Shown: positions 1-8,838 of the stretch, piece after piece
Layout of the letters: every line of letters begins with the position of its first letter
How positions within the stretch are numbered: position 1 is the first letter of the stretch
NCBI GenBank assembly: GCA_002238805.1
Contig: MPNB01000040.1
Span: 1-32,229 of the forward strand
Reading direction: 5' to 3'
DNA: 32,229 bases
DNA from: Rhodothermaceae bacterium bin80
GTDB lineage: Bacteria > Bacteroidota > Rhodothermia > Rhodothermales > Bin80
Notes under the pieces: generated by a model
Seen by the model: only the letters and a program-made list of their open reading frames with translations
Database searches by the model: none
Told to the model about the DNA's origin: nothing
Translations under genes and position numbers: made by a program

Positions 1-26
1 CGTGACCAAGCCACCACCCCCTCGAA

Positions 27-731
27 TTGATACCTCAGACGTACGCAAACCAGGGCCATGACGCCCTTAACTCAGCCGAAATAGGTGTTTTCTGGCAGAC
101 ACTAGATATTCGGATACACACAGAATCCGGCATAAAGGAAGAACGTATCTGGCTATTGGAGAGAAGTAACACTTTTGAATTCCATGTAGACAGTCGACCA
201 CGCTTGGTTCGCTTTGATGCGCGTGGTACACTGTTGGCCAATTGGTCATTTGAGAAGGACGCATCTGAGCTGCGGTATCAGCTCGTTCATGAAGATGCTG
301 CTGGGCGCCGACGAGCGGCAATTGACCTTGAAGCCCATGCGGCCGAAACTGAAGTGCGCAGCGGACTCTCAGACTGCGCAGTGTCTGATCCTTTGTGGAA
401 CGTCCGCATGACCTGTTTAGATGTGTTGTCCAGAAGTATAGCCGATAGTGATGCGGGATTATTTTCTGAGTCTACTCAGGATCCGCACTCACGTGTTCGA
501 GCGGCAGCAGTGCGTGGTTTGGGGGAGTTAGGGAGTGAAGAACACAGCGATTTGCTGATTGAATTTTATAGAAACGATACCAGCTACTTTGCTCGTGCCG
601 AGGCGCTCAGGAGTCTTGGGAAGATAGGGGATTCTACGATCGTTCAGTTTTTGGAAGAGGCGGTACAAGACAGCTCTCCACGTGACGTGATACGATTGGC
701 AGCGGAGTGGGCACTGGAACAGTTTGACTGA
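27..731 (+). pseudogene. C-terminal part of M1-family aminopeptidase (truncated or broken)
   Basis: The 234-residue reading frame matches the C-terminal portion of M1 zinc aminopeptidases. Residues about 20-85 resemble the beta domain that follows the catalytic core (RPRLVRFDARGTLL), and residues about 115-234 form HEAT-like helical repeats (VRAAAVRGLGELG, YFARAEALRSLGKIG). The HEXXH catalytic domain is absent; it would lie before the window. The frame can be extended upstream only to a TGA at 3-5, so position 27 (TTG) is merely the first possible start. Either the gene carries a stop or frameshift near the junction and is dead, or the window edge holds a sequence error. A free-standing HEAT protein is the less likely alternative because the beta-domain part is also present. 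The family assignment is fairly secure; whether it is functional is not. Confidence 0.65.
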
Positions 732-743
732 TTCTGAACCTCA

Positions 744-776
744 TCCGTCTTTGTCAGGGGAAATGACAAAGATGGG
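744..776 (+). terminator. Stem-loop after the M1 fragment
   Basis: A near-perfect inverted repeat starts 13 bases after the stop codon: CCGTCTTTGTCA at 745-756 and TGACAAAGATGG at 764-775, with one G-T pair and a 7-base GGGGAAA loop. No T-run follows on the plus strand, so it is a strong hairpin of terminator shape but not a classical intrinsic terminator. Confidence 0.5.
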
Positions 777-1121
777 CATTGCGCCGCCCCTCTGACTCAA
801 CCACGCTGTTTTCCGCCGCGTCCATTTCAAGTGATTTGTGCTTGCTTTTGATGAGCGCTATTCCCGTATCACCAGATCTTCGGCGGATTTACATGACGTG
901 GATAAGGGCATGATCATCTTCCAGACTCTTTTGGAGGTTTCCGAACACGAATGTCGGCATCTAGTGTCATATGGAGCATGAAGATCGGGATACTGTCCTC
1001 AAACTCGAGCTCCCACACGGTGGAGCCTAAGGTCTGACAAGAATAACGAACGGTACAAAGCACATGGCCGTTATTCACTAAACCTCGGAAACACAGATTG
1101 TCTATGGTCAAAAAAAGAGTG
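777..1121. other. Intergenic stretch between M1 fragment and tRNA
   Basis: No recognised gene lies here. The minus strand carries an open frame of 65 codons (1111-914) starting about 11 bases after the tRNA 3' end. Its sequence resembles nothing I know, and I do not call it. A run of seven A on the plus strand (T on the minus strand) at about 1110-1116 lies just past the tRNA and could end its transcription. Confidence 0.5.
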
Positions 1122-1194
1122 AGCCAACGGCCGGACTCGAACCGGCGACCTGCTCATTACGAGTGAGCTGCTCTACCAACTGAGCTACGTTGGC
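1122..1194 (-). tRNA. tRNA-Thr(CGT)
   Basis: The minus strand folds into a full cloverleaf of 73 nt without encoded CCA. The acceptor stem is GCCAACG paired with CGTTGGC, discriminator T. The D arm is GCTC...GAGC, the anticodon stem GCTCA/TGAGC holds the loop CTCGTAA, and the T arm is GCCGG-TTCGAGT-CCGGC. The anticodon is CGT (plus-strand 1159-1161), reading ACG threonine codons. A T-rich run follows the 3' end on the minus strand. No tRNA-targeted integrase or duplicated 3' end was noticed beside it. Confidence 0.95.
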
Positions 1195-1395
1195 CGGGAA
1201 GCGGGTTTCACGCGCATTCGGCGTACTGGTTTCTATAAAAATCCAGGAAGGCGACGGTTACATTTTGTGAAAGCAGAGTATATTCACATGAAATTGAGTT
1301 TTAATATTCGAGTAATTCAGCGTAGTTTTGGTCAGCGCCGAAAATGTAATGCAATATATTGAGGCGAAGTTCTGGTGTAGTTTACAGCGTTCAGT

Positions 1396-2919
1396 ATGAG
1401 TTCAACAACAGGATCTGATTTCCAGGAATTACTGAAAATCATTCGGACAGCATGTGATCTTCAAGCTGCCGCCGCCCTTTTGGAATGGGATCAGGAAACG
1501 TATATGCCAGAGGCGGGGACAGAGGCTCGTGCCCGACAGGTAGCCACTCTTCAGTCGACGTCGCATGAGTTGTTTGTTCGAGATCGTACGGGCGAACTAC
1601 TTGATCGCTTAAAGGACGAGTATGAGGATTCCATGAGTTTTCGGGCCAGTATCGTCCGGGTGGCCGCGAGGGATTTTGCCCGTGCCCACAAATTATCCCC
1701 GGAATTGGTTGGCGAGATTGCCCAAACCACGGCTAGAGCTAAGGAATCATGGAGACATGCATACAGCGAAAATAATTTTGACAGATTCGCGGGCGACCTG
1801 GAAAAGATTGTAGGGCTCTGTATTCAAAAAGCCGAAGCGGTCGGATACGCAGAGCATCCGTATGATGCACTACTGGACGAGTATGAACCGGGCATCACTG
1901 CAGCTCAGGTCAAAGATATTTTTGACGATCTGCGCACATCATTGGTACCTATTGTCCACGCAATCGAATGCGCTTCTCAGCCGAGGAATGCATTCCTTTA
2001 CTACTCCTACGACTCTGATATTCAATGGGATTTCGGGATGGAGGTCTTGCGGGATATTGGTTTTGATTTTCAGCGAGGGAGGCAGGATATATCATCACAT
2101 CCTTTTAGCACTTCCTTTTCGACGAATGATGTCCGTCTGACTACACGGATTCATGAGCGTAATCTAATTTCAGGGCTCTTCAGTTCCTTACATGAAGCGG
2201 GGCATGGCATGTATGAGCAAGGTATTGATCCAGAACTTGAAGGCACTTCCCTGGCACAGGGGACATCGCTGGGGATGCACGAATCACAGTCCAGACTTTG
2301 GGAAAACCAGGTAGGGCGAAGCCGTCCTTTCTGGGCCAGTTATTACCATGACCTACAACAACGTTTTAAGCAGCATCTGGGTTCTGTATCTCTGGACGAG
2401 TTCTACAGAGCGATCAACCGGGTACATGCTTCCCCCGTCCGGGTAGAGGCGGATGAAGTAACCTACAACTTGCATATTATGCTTCGATTTGAGCTCGAAA
2501 TGCTGCTCATAGAGGAGAAAGTTGCCGTTCGAGAATTGCCAGAGCTCTGGTGCGACAGGATGGAGAGTTATCTTGGGATTAGACCAGAGAGCGACACTGA
2601 TGGCGTGCTTCAGGACATACACTGGGCATTGGGGGCAATCGGGTATTTTCCAACCTATACGCTTGGCAACCTGATGTCGGCTCAGGTATTTGCGTGTGCT
2701 AAATCAGAATTGGGTAATCTGGACGAACAAATTGCGACAAGGGAGTTTGCTCCATTGCGTGAATGGTTGCAAGCGAATGTACATCACTGGGGACGCAAGT
2801 TGTCCGCCAGTGAAATCATTGAATGGATGACAAAAGGAGGAATCAGCGCGACGCCCTGGCTCGACTATGTACGCCAAAAATACAGCGACATTTACGGGTC
2901 CCTCATCCTAGGTTCATAA
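1396..2919 (+). CDS. M32 family carboxypeptidase (carboxypeptidase Taq type)
   Basis: This cytosolic zinc metallocarboxypeptidase releases C-terminal amino acids from peptides with broad specificity. The 507-residue length is normal for the M32 family. The N-terminal part (AALLEWDQETYMPEAG, residues about 25-40) is the conserved family opening. The zinc site is HEAGH at residues 266-270, and the third metal ligand is probably E296 in the family block GMHESQSRLWEN. The conserved HASPVRVEADEVTYNLHI block lies around residues 350-367. The ATG at 1396 fits family N-termini; no Shine-Dalgarno sequence precedes it. The next gene starts 22 bases after the stop, so the two may be co-transcribed. All visible key residues are intact. 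Confidence 0.93.
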   Translation: MSSTTGSDFQELLKIIRTACDLQAAAALLEWDQETYMPEAGTEARARQVATLQSTSHELFVRDRTGELLDRLKDEYEDSMSFRASIVRVAARDFARAHKLSPELVGEIAQTTARAKESWRHAYSENNFDRFAGDLEKIVGLCIQKAEAVGYAEHPYDALLDEYEPGITAAQVKDIFDDLRTSLVPIVHAIECASQPRNAFLYYSYDSDIQWDFGMEVLRDIGFDFQRGRQDISSHPFSTSFSTNDVRLTTRIHERNLISGLFSSLHEAGHGMYEQGIDPELEGTSLAQGTSLGMHESQSRLWENQVGRSRPFWASYYHDLQQRFKQHLGSVSLDEFYRAINRVHASPVRVEADEVTYNLHIMLRFELEMLLIEEKVAVRELPELWCDRMESYLGIRPESDTDGVLQDIHWALGAIGYFPTYTLGNLMSAQVFACAKSELGNLDEQIATREFAPLREWLQANVHHWGRKLSASEIIEWMTKGGISATPWLDYVRQKYSDIYGSLILGS

Positions 2920-2941
2920 GTATTCATTAGAACATATCCTG

Positions 2942-3307
2942 ATGGCTTTGAAAGAAAACACCAAGCGAAAAAAATTGCCCGAATTTGCAATCGAATACTA
3001 CGTAGAGGGTGCACATCTTAGTCAGCGGCAAAAAGATGCCATCGAGGTGCGCCTCAAAAAGTTGGCCTATGGTCACCGTGATATTGCGGGAGCTTCTGTT
3101 GCCGTGGAATGTGTGAGTGGTGCTAACAAGCGTGCGGAGTACAAGGTGCGCTTGGTTGTATACTGTAAGCCGTCAAATATCGCGGCAGCACGCACACAGG
3201 ACTCTGTCCGAGGAGCGATCAGTGAGGCCCTTGAAGCGGTAGCAAGGCAGATTCGTGAACAGCGTGAACGTATGCGTGATCGTCATCGGGCGGCCAGGGC
3301 AGTATAG
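2942..3307 (+). CDS. HPF/RaiA-like ribosome-associated protein
   Basis: This 121-residue protein resembles the short hibernation-promoting/ribosome-associated inhibitor family, which binds the 30S decoding region and stalls or protects ribosomes under stress. The family pattern is seen as an N-terminal strand (FAIEYYVEGAHLSQRQKDAI), a central helix and strand with GANKRAEYKVRLVVY (about 60-75), then a helix ending in ALEAVARQIREQRERMRD. The last 15 residues are strongly basic. It has no long-HPF dimerisation domain. It lies just downstream of the M32 peptidase on the same strand. The assignment is by overall pattern, as this family has few invariant residues. Confidence 0.75.
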   Translation: MALKENTKRKKLPEFAIEYYVEGAHLSQRQKDAIEVRLKKLAYGHRDIAGASVAVECVSGANKRAEYKVRLVVYCKPSNIAAARTQDSVRGAISEALEAVARQIREQRERMRDRHRAARAV

Positions 3308-3540
3308 ACCACAGTGTGGTTCTTGTTGGTTGCCACAGTTGTGTCAGAGTTGGTCGGTCTGGAGTATATCCAAGGTTATCAACCGCAACTCGGCTGGCAG
3401 TTCAGGAGTGTCGGTATTTTGAGGGGAGCGTGTGTTTTAGTTACACGCGTTAAGACGACCGTGCGTGCATTCCTGTGCGTATTCTGCTTGCTGTACTGGT
3501 TTCGAACAATTGGTGGCGCCAGCCGAATTAACGCAAGAGG

Positions 3541-3573
3541 GGTGCCAATCCTATTCTCGGTAGGCTTGGCATC
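3541..3573. terminator. Possible bidirectional terminator between convergent genes
   Basis: An imperfect inverted repeat (GTGCCAA ... TTGGCAT, with an inner CCTA ... TAGG pairing) lies between the convergent HPF-like gene and the minus-strand lipoprotein gene. TTTT follows shortly after on the plus strand (3580-3583). The rest of the 292-base gap, 3308-3599, shows only a compact ACCACAGTGTGGT palindrome just after the HPF stop and no convincing gene. Confidence 0.4.
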
Positions 3574-3599
3574 CATAAGTTTTGCTTGAAGACAGGCGA

Positions 3600-4526
3600 T
3601 TACTGCCGGATTATGACAATCCTCCCGGTAGGCCATGTGTCAACCAGATTGGTCATATCGTAGGTCGTACCAACCGACTCAGGCGTTTCGGCCACAGTGC
3701 CCTCGAAAAGGATCAGTTGTGATCGCTCCGGATCTGGGTCGGGATCAGGCTCAAGTGAAACTGTTACCCGTGCACCCGCGAGGTTGAGAGGAAATGTGAA
3801 GGAGGGAGGGGCATTTGTCAAAAAGTCTTCGCCAGGGTAATTATATCCAGGTTGAGGACCGCTGTAAATATTTGAATCGTCGGGCTGGCTGTGGTGTGAG
3901 ATTACTCCCATGTTGAGTGGAACACCATCTATGTCTACCCATCCCTGGTGCTTCCAGCCGGGGATTGGGGTTGTTATACGCAGTCCGCGTCCAGGAGGGC
4001 CACCTGTTAAATTCACAAACCATATACCGCTTTGCTCAAACGAATCAGGTCCATTTGTTGGTGTCTCTAGGATGTAATTGCCGCGTGCTAAAATCAGAGC
4101 ATCCTCAATGCCCTCTACATCGGTTGTGCGCAGCTCGGCACTTCCTTCAATGAATAATCCGCCCATAAGTCGAGTTGTGGAGGGGGAATCGTCCGTGTCA
4201 CCAGGCGGTTCAATCGTAATGTAGGCTACGCGGGCACTGTCAATCGGGAATGGGGTTTCCAATCTGCGAGTGACTAATTCTTCGCCGGACAGGTTGAAAA
4301 GCCTACCACTTGGACCTATAGTGAATTTCCCAAGTGATAGCGTAGCTAAGTCCGACGTTACAATCCAGCCCTCCAAGTGGTAGTCTCCCGGGAGTGGACG
4401 TAAGTTCTGGAATGTCAGAATAGCTGCACCTGTTTCGGGGGAGGTGGTATCCGAATTTCCGGAATCACAACCGAACATGATGAAGACGAGAAGAAAACCA
4501 AAGATCAGCAGAGTATTTTGTTCCAT
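3600..4526 (-). CDS. Predicted lipoprotein of unknown function
   Basis: This 308-residue protein opens with a type II signal peptide: hydrophobic residues about 5-18, then a lipobox-like MFGC with the modified cysteine near residue 20, followed by an acidic, Ser/Thr-rich linker. It is therefore probably anchored to a membrane facing the periplasm or outside. The body is rich in beta-type sequence and contains two similar segments of an anti-sigma-factor-like lipoprotein type (PLPGDYHLEGWIVTSD and the GWKHQGWVDIDG area). It also has a proline/aspartate stretch, DPDPDPDPE, near residue 256. I do not recognise a catalytic motif. It is transcribed divergently from the DAHP synthase gene, sharing an upstream region of 60-100 bases. 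Confidence 0.7.
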   Translation of the reverse strand: MEQNTLLIFGFLLVFIMFGCDSGNSDTTSPETGAAILTFQNLRPLPGDYHLEGWIVTSDLATLSLGKFTIGPSGRLFNLSGEELVTRRLETPFPIDSARVAYITIEPPGDTDDSPSTTRLMGGLFIEGSAELRTTDVEGIEDALILARGNYILETPTNGPDSFEQSGIWFVNLTGGPPGRGLRITTPIPGWKHQGWVDIDGVPLNMGVISHHSQPDDSNIYSGPQPGYNYPGEDFLTNAPPSFTFPLNLAGARVTVSLEPDPDPDPERSQLILFEGTVAETPESVGTTYDMTNLVDTWPTGRIVIIRQ

Positions 4527-4628
4527 TGAATTTACCGTTTTTATTGTCTACGTAATTCTTGCTATATCGTTGCCACAGAAACGATGCAGCGCGTGCTTCG
4601 TAGTACGATGTTTCCAAGTTTAACCAGG

Positions 4629-5987
4629 ATGGAGAACACACGACTAGGTTGGAGTCCAGGCTCTTGGCGTACGAAAGAGGCTGCTCAACAAGTAGACTAT
4701 GCGGATGAAGAACATCTCCAAACAGTCCTTAATGCGATAAGGCGACAGCCTCCGCTGGTTACATCCTGGGAGATTGAGGCTTTGCGCAAACAGCTGAGGG
4801 AAGCTGCTGCAGGTCGAAGATTTCTGCTTCAAGGTGGAGATTGTGCAGAGAGCTTTGAGGATTGTCAAGAGGAACTTATCAAGAACCGTCTCAAGATCCT
4901 GCTCCAGATGAGCGTGGTGCTCATTTACAGCCTACAGATGCCAGTTGTGCGGGTTGGGCGCTTTGCTGGGCAGTATGCTAAACCCCGGAGTAAATCGCTT
5001 GAGACCCGGAATGGTATGTCGCTCCCGTCGTATCGAGGTGATAATATTAATGATCTGGAGTTCACACCAGAGGCAAGAATTCCAGATCCTGAGCGCCTGA
5101 TGGAGGCTTACCGTTACTCGGCCATTCAGCTGAATTTTGTACGAGCACTGGCTGATGGTAAATTTGCTGATATACATAATGCGGACTACTGGGGTCTTGG
5201 CTTTGCTCAACAATCGCCGCATATCAAGAGTTACCAAACTATCATCGGTAAGATTCGTGAGGCGCTACGCTTTGCCGAAACAGTAGCAGACGATCCCATT
5301 GGTGGGTTAAACCGAGTGGATTTTTTTACCAGCCACGAGGCGCTACATCTGCCATATGAGGAGGCGTTTACACGGCAAGTTCCCCATTCCGATAGCATTT
5401 ATAATCTGTCTACACATTTGCCGTGGATTGGTAAGCGAACTTTATTCAAAGGAAGCGCACACATTGAGTATATGCGCGGGATACGCAATCCAATCGGTAT
5501 AAAAGTCAGCGCCGAAATGGCGCCTAGCGATCTGGTGCCGCTCCTTCGCAACCTGAATCCCCTTAATGATCCCGGACGCATAACCATGATCACGCGGATG
5601 GGGGTTGCCAAAATAGAAAATGCATTGCCAGGGCTTATTGATGCAGTACAGCGTGCGGGCCTGAATGCTTTGTGGTGCTGCGACCCGATGCACGGTAATA
5701 CAGAGACGGCCTCCGGTGGCATAAAAACGCGTCGGTTCGATAATATCCTGGCGGAGCTGGAAACCGCAATGGATATCCATACAAGCATGAAATCCATTCT
5801 GGGAGGCGTGCATTTTGAACTCACCGGGGAAGATGTCACCGAGTGTGTTGGAGGTGCCAGTGATGTAGGCGAGGCAGACCTTAATCTTCGGTACCGTTCG
5901 ACGGTAGATCCCCGGCTGAATGTTGGTCAATCCCTGGAAATGGCGCTTCGTATTGCCCAGAAGTACCAAGCTCTGGAACAGGTCTAG
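4629..5987 (+). CDS. 3-deoxy-7-phosphoheptulonate (DAHP) synthase, class II
   Basis: This enzyme condenses phosphoenolpyruvate and erythrose 4-phosphate to DAHP, the first step of the shikimate pathway for aromatic amino acids. Class II hallmarks are visible in order: WSPGSWR at the N-terminus, FLLQGGDCAESF (metal-binding Cys), RVGRFAGQYAKPRS, SHEALHLPYEEAFTR, GSAHIEYMRGIRNPIGIKV, and CDPMHGNTETASGGIKTR. From the ATG at 4629 the protein is 452 residues, the normal size. Upstream in-frame ATGs at 4584 and 4608 would add 15 or 7 residues that do not look like the family, so I prefer 4629. The alcohol dehydrogenase gene begins 4 bases after the stop. No regulatory ACT or chorismate mutase domain is fused. 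Confidence 0.93.
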   Translation: MENTRLGWSPGSWRTKEAAQQVDYADEEHLQTVLNAIRRQPPLVTSWEIEALRKQLREAAAGRRFLLQGGDCAESFEDCQEELIKNRLKILLQMSVVLIYSLQMPVVRVGRFAGQYAKPRSKSLETRNGMSLPSYRGDNINDLEFTPEARIPDPERLMEAYRYSAIQLNFVRALADGKFADIHNADYWGLGFAQQSPHIKSYQTIIGKIREALRFAETVADDPIGGLNRVDFFTSHEALHLPYEEAFTRQVPHSDSIYNLSTHLPWIGKRTLFKGSAHIEYMRGIRNPIGIKVSAEMAPSDLVPLLRNLNPLNDPGRITMITRMGVAKIENALPGLIDAVQRAGLNALWCCDPMHGNTETASGGIKTRRFDNILAELETAMDIHTSMKSILGGVHFELTGEDVTECVGGASDVGEADLNLRYRSTVDPRLNVGQSLEMALRIAQKYQALEQV

Positions 5988-5991
5988 CGGG

Positions 5992-6993
5992 ATGCGGGCG
6001 CTAGTATTGCACGCACCGGAGAAATGGGCTTGGGAGGACGTGCCGGAGCCAGACGGCGAGGGAGTCTTGGTTCGCGTGCAGCAGGTGGGTATCTGTGGTA
6101 CAGACTATCAGGCGATCAGAGGATGTCAGCCGTTCTTTACCTACCCGAGAAGGCTTGGCCACGAAATATCTGTCCAAGTACTGGAGTCCGCGGGTGACCT
6201 CGCTCCGGGTACGTATTGTGCGGTTAATCCGTACATGTTCTGTGCAGATTGCCAGGCCTGTAAACGCGGAGATACAAATTGCTGCTGCAAGCTCCGTGTG
6301 CTTGGGATTCATCAGGATGGTGCGTTCACGAGGCTTATGAGGTTGCCTGCATCGAGCCTCCATCCAAGCGACTCACTTCCACCCGCTATACTTGCACTTG
6401 TTGAACCCCTCGTGGTTGGCTATCATGCAGTAAAACGCGCCCGTATTGGTGCACGGGATCAAGTTCTGGTTGTAGGGCAGGGCCCAATTGGGCTTTCTTG
6501 TGCACTAATGGCGAAAGCTCTGGGGGCAAATCTTGCAGTGATGGATATTCGGGAAGATCGTAGGCAATCGGGACGTCGATTGACTAGGCGTGTATTGACT
6601 CCCGGCGAAAATTCAGAGATTGTGGTAAGGGAGGCTTTCGACGGTGATTTACCTGTTACCGTGATCGAAGCAACCGGCAATCGTGCTGCCGTGCATCAAA
6701 GTTATCAGTTGGTTGCACCTGGTGGGACCCTGGTATTTGTGGGGTTGTATACCGGGAGCTTCGAATTTGATGATCCGGATTTTCATCGAAGGGAATTAAC
6801 TTTGCGGGCCAGTCGTAATGGTACTCACGATGATTTTTGTGCGGTTATGTCACTGCTGGAAACCGGCGCCATAGATCCAAGTTGGTTCATCACTAATCAG
6901 ATTCCATTTACTGAGGTACCAGACCGAATTAAGGCACTTGATGGTGCACTAGGCTGTATAAAAGCCATTGTTGATATGAACGCTGCATGCTAG
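5992..6993 (+). CDS. Zinc-dependent alcohol/polyol dehydrogenase (MDR family)
   Basis: This medium-chain dehydrogenase is of the threonine/sorbitol/galactitol-type group. The catalytic zinc site is shown by GICGTD (C35) and GHE (H57, E58). The structural zinc site is C84, C87, C90 and C98 in the usual CxxCxxCx7C spacing. The nucleotide-binding fold has VVGQGPIGLSCALMAKALGA at about 160-179, followed by a strand ending in D, which favours NAD over NADP. From the ATG at 5992 it has 333 residues; the longer upstream frame overlaps the DAHP synthase end and does not look like the family. It lies inside a tight plus-strand run ahead of a BI-1 protein and IolC, so a role in sugar or inositol-derived polyol oxidation is plausible, but the substrate cannot be told from sequence. 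Confidence 0.88.
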   Translation: MRALVLHAPEKWAWEDVPEPDGEGVLVRVQQVGICGTDYQAIRGCQPFFTYPRRLGHEISVQVLESAGDLAPGTYCAVNPYMFCADCQACKRGDTNCCCKLRVLGIHQDGAFTRLMRLPASSLHPSDSLPPAILALVEPLVVGYHAVKRARIGARDQVLVVGQGPIGLSCALMAKALGANLAVMDIREDRRQSGRRLTRRVLTPGENSEIVVREAFDGDLPVTVIEATGNRAAVHQSYQLVAPGGTLVFVGLYTGSFEFDDPDFHRRELTLRASRNGTHDDFCAVMSLLETGAIDPSWFITNQIPFTEVPDRIKALDGALGCIKAIVDMNAAC

Positions 6994-7026
6994 CCATGCG
7001 TCCTTTTACAAACCTATAACACATTG

Positions 7027-7722
7027 ATGCAAGCAGAATACACACTTCGCCGGCCGGTTATCGAACTTGATGTCAGCGCGCGGGCGGCATTCATCATGCA
7101 CACGTACGGACATCTGGCGGGGGCGATCGGCTGCTTCGTTTTGCTGGAGATGTTCTTTTTCCAGAGCGGATTGGCTGCGAGCATTTATCAGGCACTTGCG
7201 GGCGTCAATTGGCTTTTTGTGTTGGGTGGCTTTCTTGTCGTTGGATGGCTTGCGAGTCGTGCAGCACACCAGGCTGTGTCAATGGGAGTTCAATATCTGG
7301 CATTGGGAGGGTTTGTGTTGGCGGAGGCGATCATATTCGTCCCTTTGCTCTATACGGCACAGGCTGTGGCTCCTGGTGCGATTGAGAGTGCCGCCTCGGT
7401 GACCATCATGGGTTTTGTAGGCCTAACGCTTGTGGCGTACTTCTCTCGCAAAGATTTTTCCTTTTTGGGGAGCCTGCTGCGCTGGGGGTTTGTCGTAGCG
7501 CTCGTGCTGATTGCTGCCTCTGTATTGTTCGGGTTGCATCTGGGGACGTTTTTCAGCGTTGGGATGATTGCACTTGCAGGTGGTGCCATTTTGTACGACA
7601 CGTCTAATGTGCTGCACAGGTATCCCGTCGATCGTCATGTAGGGGCGGCGCTCCAGCTGTTTGCTTCTGTTGCACTCCTGTTTTGGTATGTTTTGTCGAT
7701 TTTTATCGGCGGACGTGACTAA
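7027..7722 (+). CDS. Bax inhibitor-1 family (YbhL/YccA-like) membrane protein
   Basis: The 231-residue protein is almost entirely hydrophobic, with about seven membrane segments. It starts from a short cytoplasmic stretch and ends in a long hydrophobic block (GAALQLFASVALLFWYVLSIFI). The family features are the HTYGHLAGAI opening of the first helix, TIMGFVGLTLVAYFSRKDFSFLG in the middle, and GGAILYDTSNVLHRYPVD before the last helix. The Asp of YDTS corresponds to the region of pH-sensing/ion-conducting Asp residues in bacterial BI-1 relatives, which act as calcium-leak-type membrane proteins. The ATG at 7027 is used; a TTG lies directly before it. Its gaps to the neighbours (33 and 8 bases) make it part of the DAHP synthase-to-IolC run, without an obvious functional link. 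Confidence 0.85.
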   Translation: MQAEYTLRRPVIELDVSARAAFIMHTYGHLAGAIGCFVLLEMFFFQSGLAASIYQALAGVNWLFVLGGFLVVGWLASRAAHQAVSMGVQYLALGGFVLAEAIIFVPLLYTAQAVAPGAIESAASVTIMGFVGLTLVAYFSRKDFSFLGSLLRWGFVVALVLIAASVLFGLHLGTFFSVGMIALAGGAILYDTSNVLHRYPVDRHVGAALQLFASVALLFWYVLSIFIGGRD

Positions 7723-7730
7723 GCTTCCTC

Positions 7731-8735
7731 ATGCAGTATGATCTGATTGCGATGGGCCGTTCGTCCATCGACCTGTACTCGGATGATATCGGGGCGCCGT
7801 TCCCGCAGATCACCAGTTTTTCTGCGTACGTGGGAGGGTCACCTACCAATGTATGTGTGGGTGCGGGTCGGCTCGGAATGAAAACCGCACTGCTCACCGC
7901 GGTTGGGGAGGATCCAGTTGGAGACTTTGTATTGAATTTTCTCCAGAATGAGAGAGTGGAGACCAAGTATATCTCACGCAAGCCCGACCGGCGGACAAGT
8001 GCAGTCATCTTGGGCATCGAACCTCCAGAGCGTTTCCCTCTGGTATACTACAGAGATAACTGCGCTGACAATGCGCTGAGTATTGAAGATGTATTGGCTA
8101 CTCCAATAAATCAGGCGAAAGTTTTCGAGTTCGCCGGCACTAATCTTGCCCAGGAATCCAGTCGAAGTGCGACGCTATTCGCTGTAGAGCGTGCTGTCCG
8201 TTCCGATGTAACTGTCGTTTTTGATCTTGATTTTCGTCCAGATCAATGGCATGATCCCCGCGCATTTGGGGTTACGGTAAGGAACGTTCTTGCCAGCGTT
8301 GATATCTTGCTCGGCACTCAGGACGAGATTAATGCCGCAGTCCTCGAGGATCCCGCCCAGATAGAATTGACGCATCAGCAGGTATCGGATGCTCGTGTGG
8401 GCGGGAATGTTGATTCAGCCATCCAGACATTATTTGATTGGGGTGTTGAATCTATAGTAGAGAAATGCGGAGCCGAGGGGGTACGTATTCATGAACGAGG
8501 AAAGTCTCCGATTCAAGTGCAGGGGTTCCCGGTCGAGGTACGCAATATTCTGGGGGCCGGAGATGCTTTCGCCGCGGGATTCATTTATGGAGTCGTTCAT
8601 GGTTGGACCTACTATGATGCGGCCCGACTTGGTAATGCCTGCGGTGCTATTGTAGTGACCCGGCACGGATGTGCCAACTTCATGCCCACGTTCGAGGAAG
8701 CGACTGCAATGATGGACACGCAAGGTGTGTTGTAG
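7731..8735 (+). CDS. iolC: 5-dehydro-2-deoxygluconokinase (IolC-like PfkB kinase)
   Basis: This PfkB-family sugar kinase phosphorylates 5-dehydro-2-deoxy-D-gluconate in myo-inositol breakdown. The N-terminal MGRSSIDLYSDDIGAPF and the first PfkB signature area GGSPTNVCVGAGRLGMKTALLTAVGEDPVGDF (about 35-66) match IolC closely. The C-terminal signature NILGAGDAFAAGFIYG holds the catalytic base D278. The length of 334 residues is normal. The start is 8 bases after the BI-1 stop. No other iol gene is in the window, so the partner genes must be elsewhere or the enzyme works on a related keto-deoxysugar acid. It is the last gene of the run. Confidence 0.88.
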   Translation: MQYDLIAMGRSSIDLYSDDIGAPFPQITSFSAYVGGSPTNVCVGAGRLGMKTALLTAVGEDPVGDFVLNFLQNERVETKYISRKPDRRTSAVILGIEPPERFPLVYYRDNCADNALSIEDVLATPINQAKVFEFAGTNLAQESSRSATLFAVERAVRSDVTVVFDLDFRPDQWHDPRAFGVTVRNVLASVDILLGTQDEINAAVLEDPAQIELTHQQVSDARVGGNVDSAIQTLFDWGVESIVEKCGAEGVRIHERGKSPIQVQGFPVEVRNILGAGDAFAAGFIYGVVHGWTYYDAARLGNACGAIVVTRHGCANFMPTFEEATAMMDTQGVL

Positions 8736-8777
8736 TTGGGTTATAGGGGCAGACTAAGGTGTTGTGGGGAGGTGGTT

Positions 8778-8818
8778 CAACCAATCGATAGCCGTTATTA
8801 ATTGGGCCCCATTGGTTG
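8778..8818. terminator. Inverted repeat after iolC
   Basis: A perfect 8-base inverted repeat, CAACCAAT at 8778-8785 and ATTGGTTG at 8811-8818, encloses 25 bases containing GGGCCC. It lies 40 bases after the iolC stop and just before the transposase relic. It could end the operon or be a remnant of an element end; there is no T-run. Confidence 0.3.
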
Positions 8819-8838
8819 GGGGTAGTGATGATTTTTCT

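Noticed and set aside
914-1111. 65-codon minus-strand frame just past the tRNA
   Set aside because: Some protein-like character, but no recognised relative and no ribosome site; not enough support for a gene.
1122-1194. tRNA as an integration site of a genomic island
   Set aside because: No integrase gene next to it and no duplicated tRNA 3' end was noticed; the accessory regions lie many kilobases away.
3314-3589. 91-codon plus-strand frame after the HPF-like gene
   Set aside because: Composition is odd (many Cys, Val and Arg without pattern), no family resemblance, and it overlaps the likely terminator hairpin.
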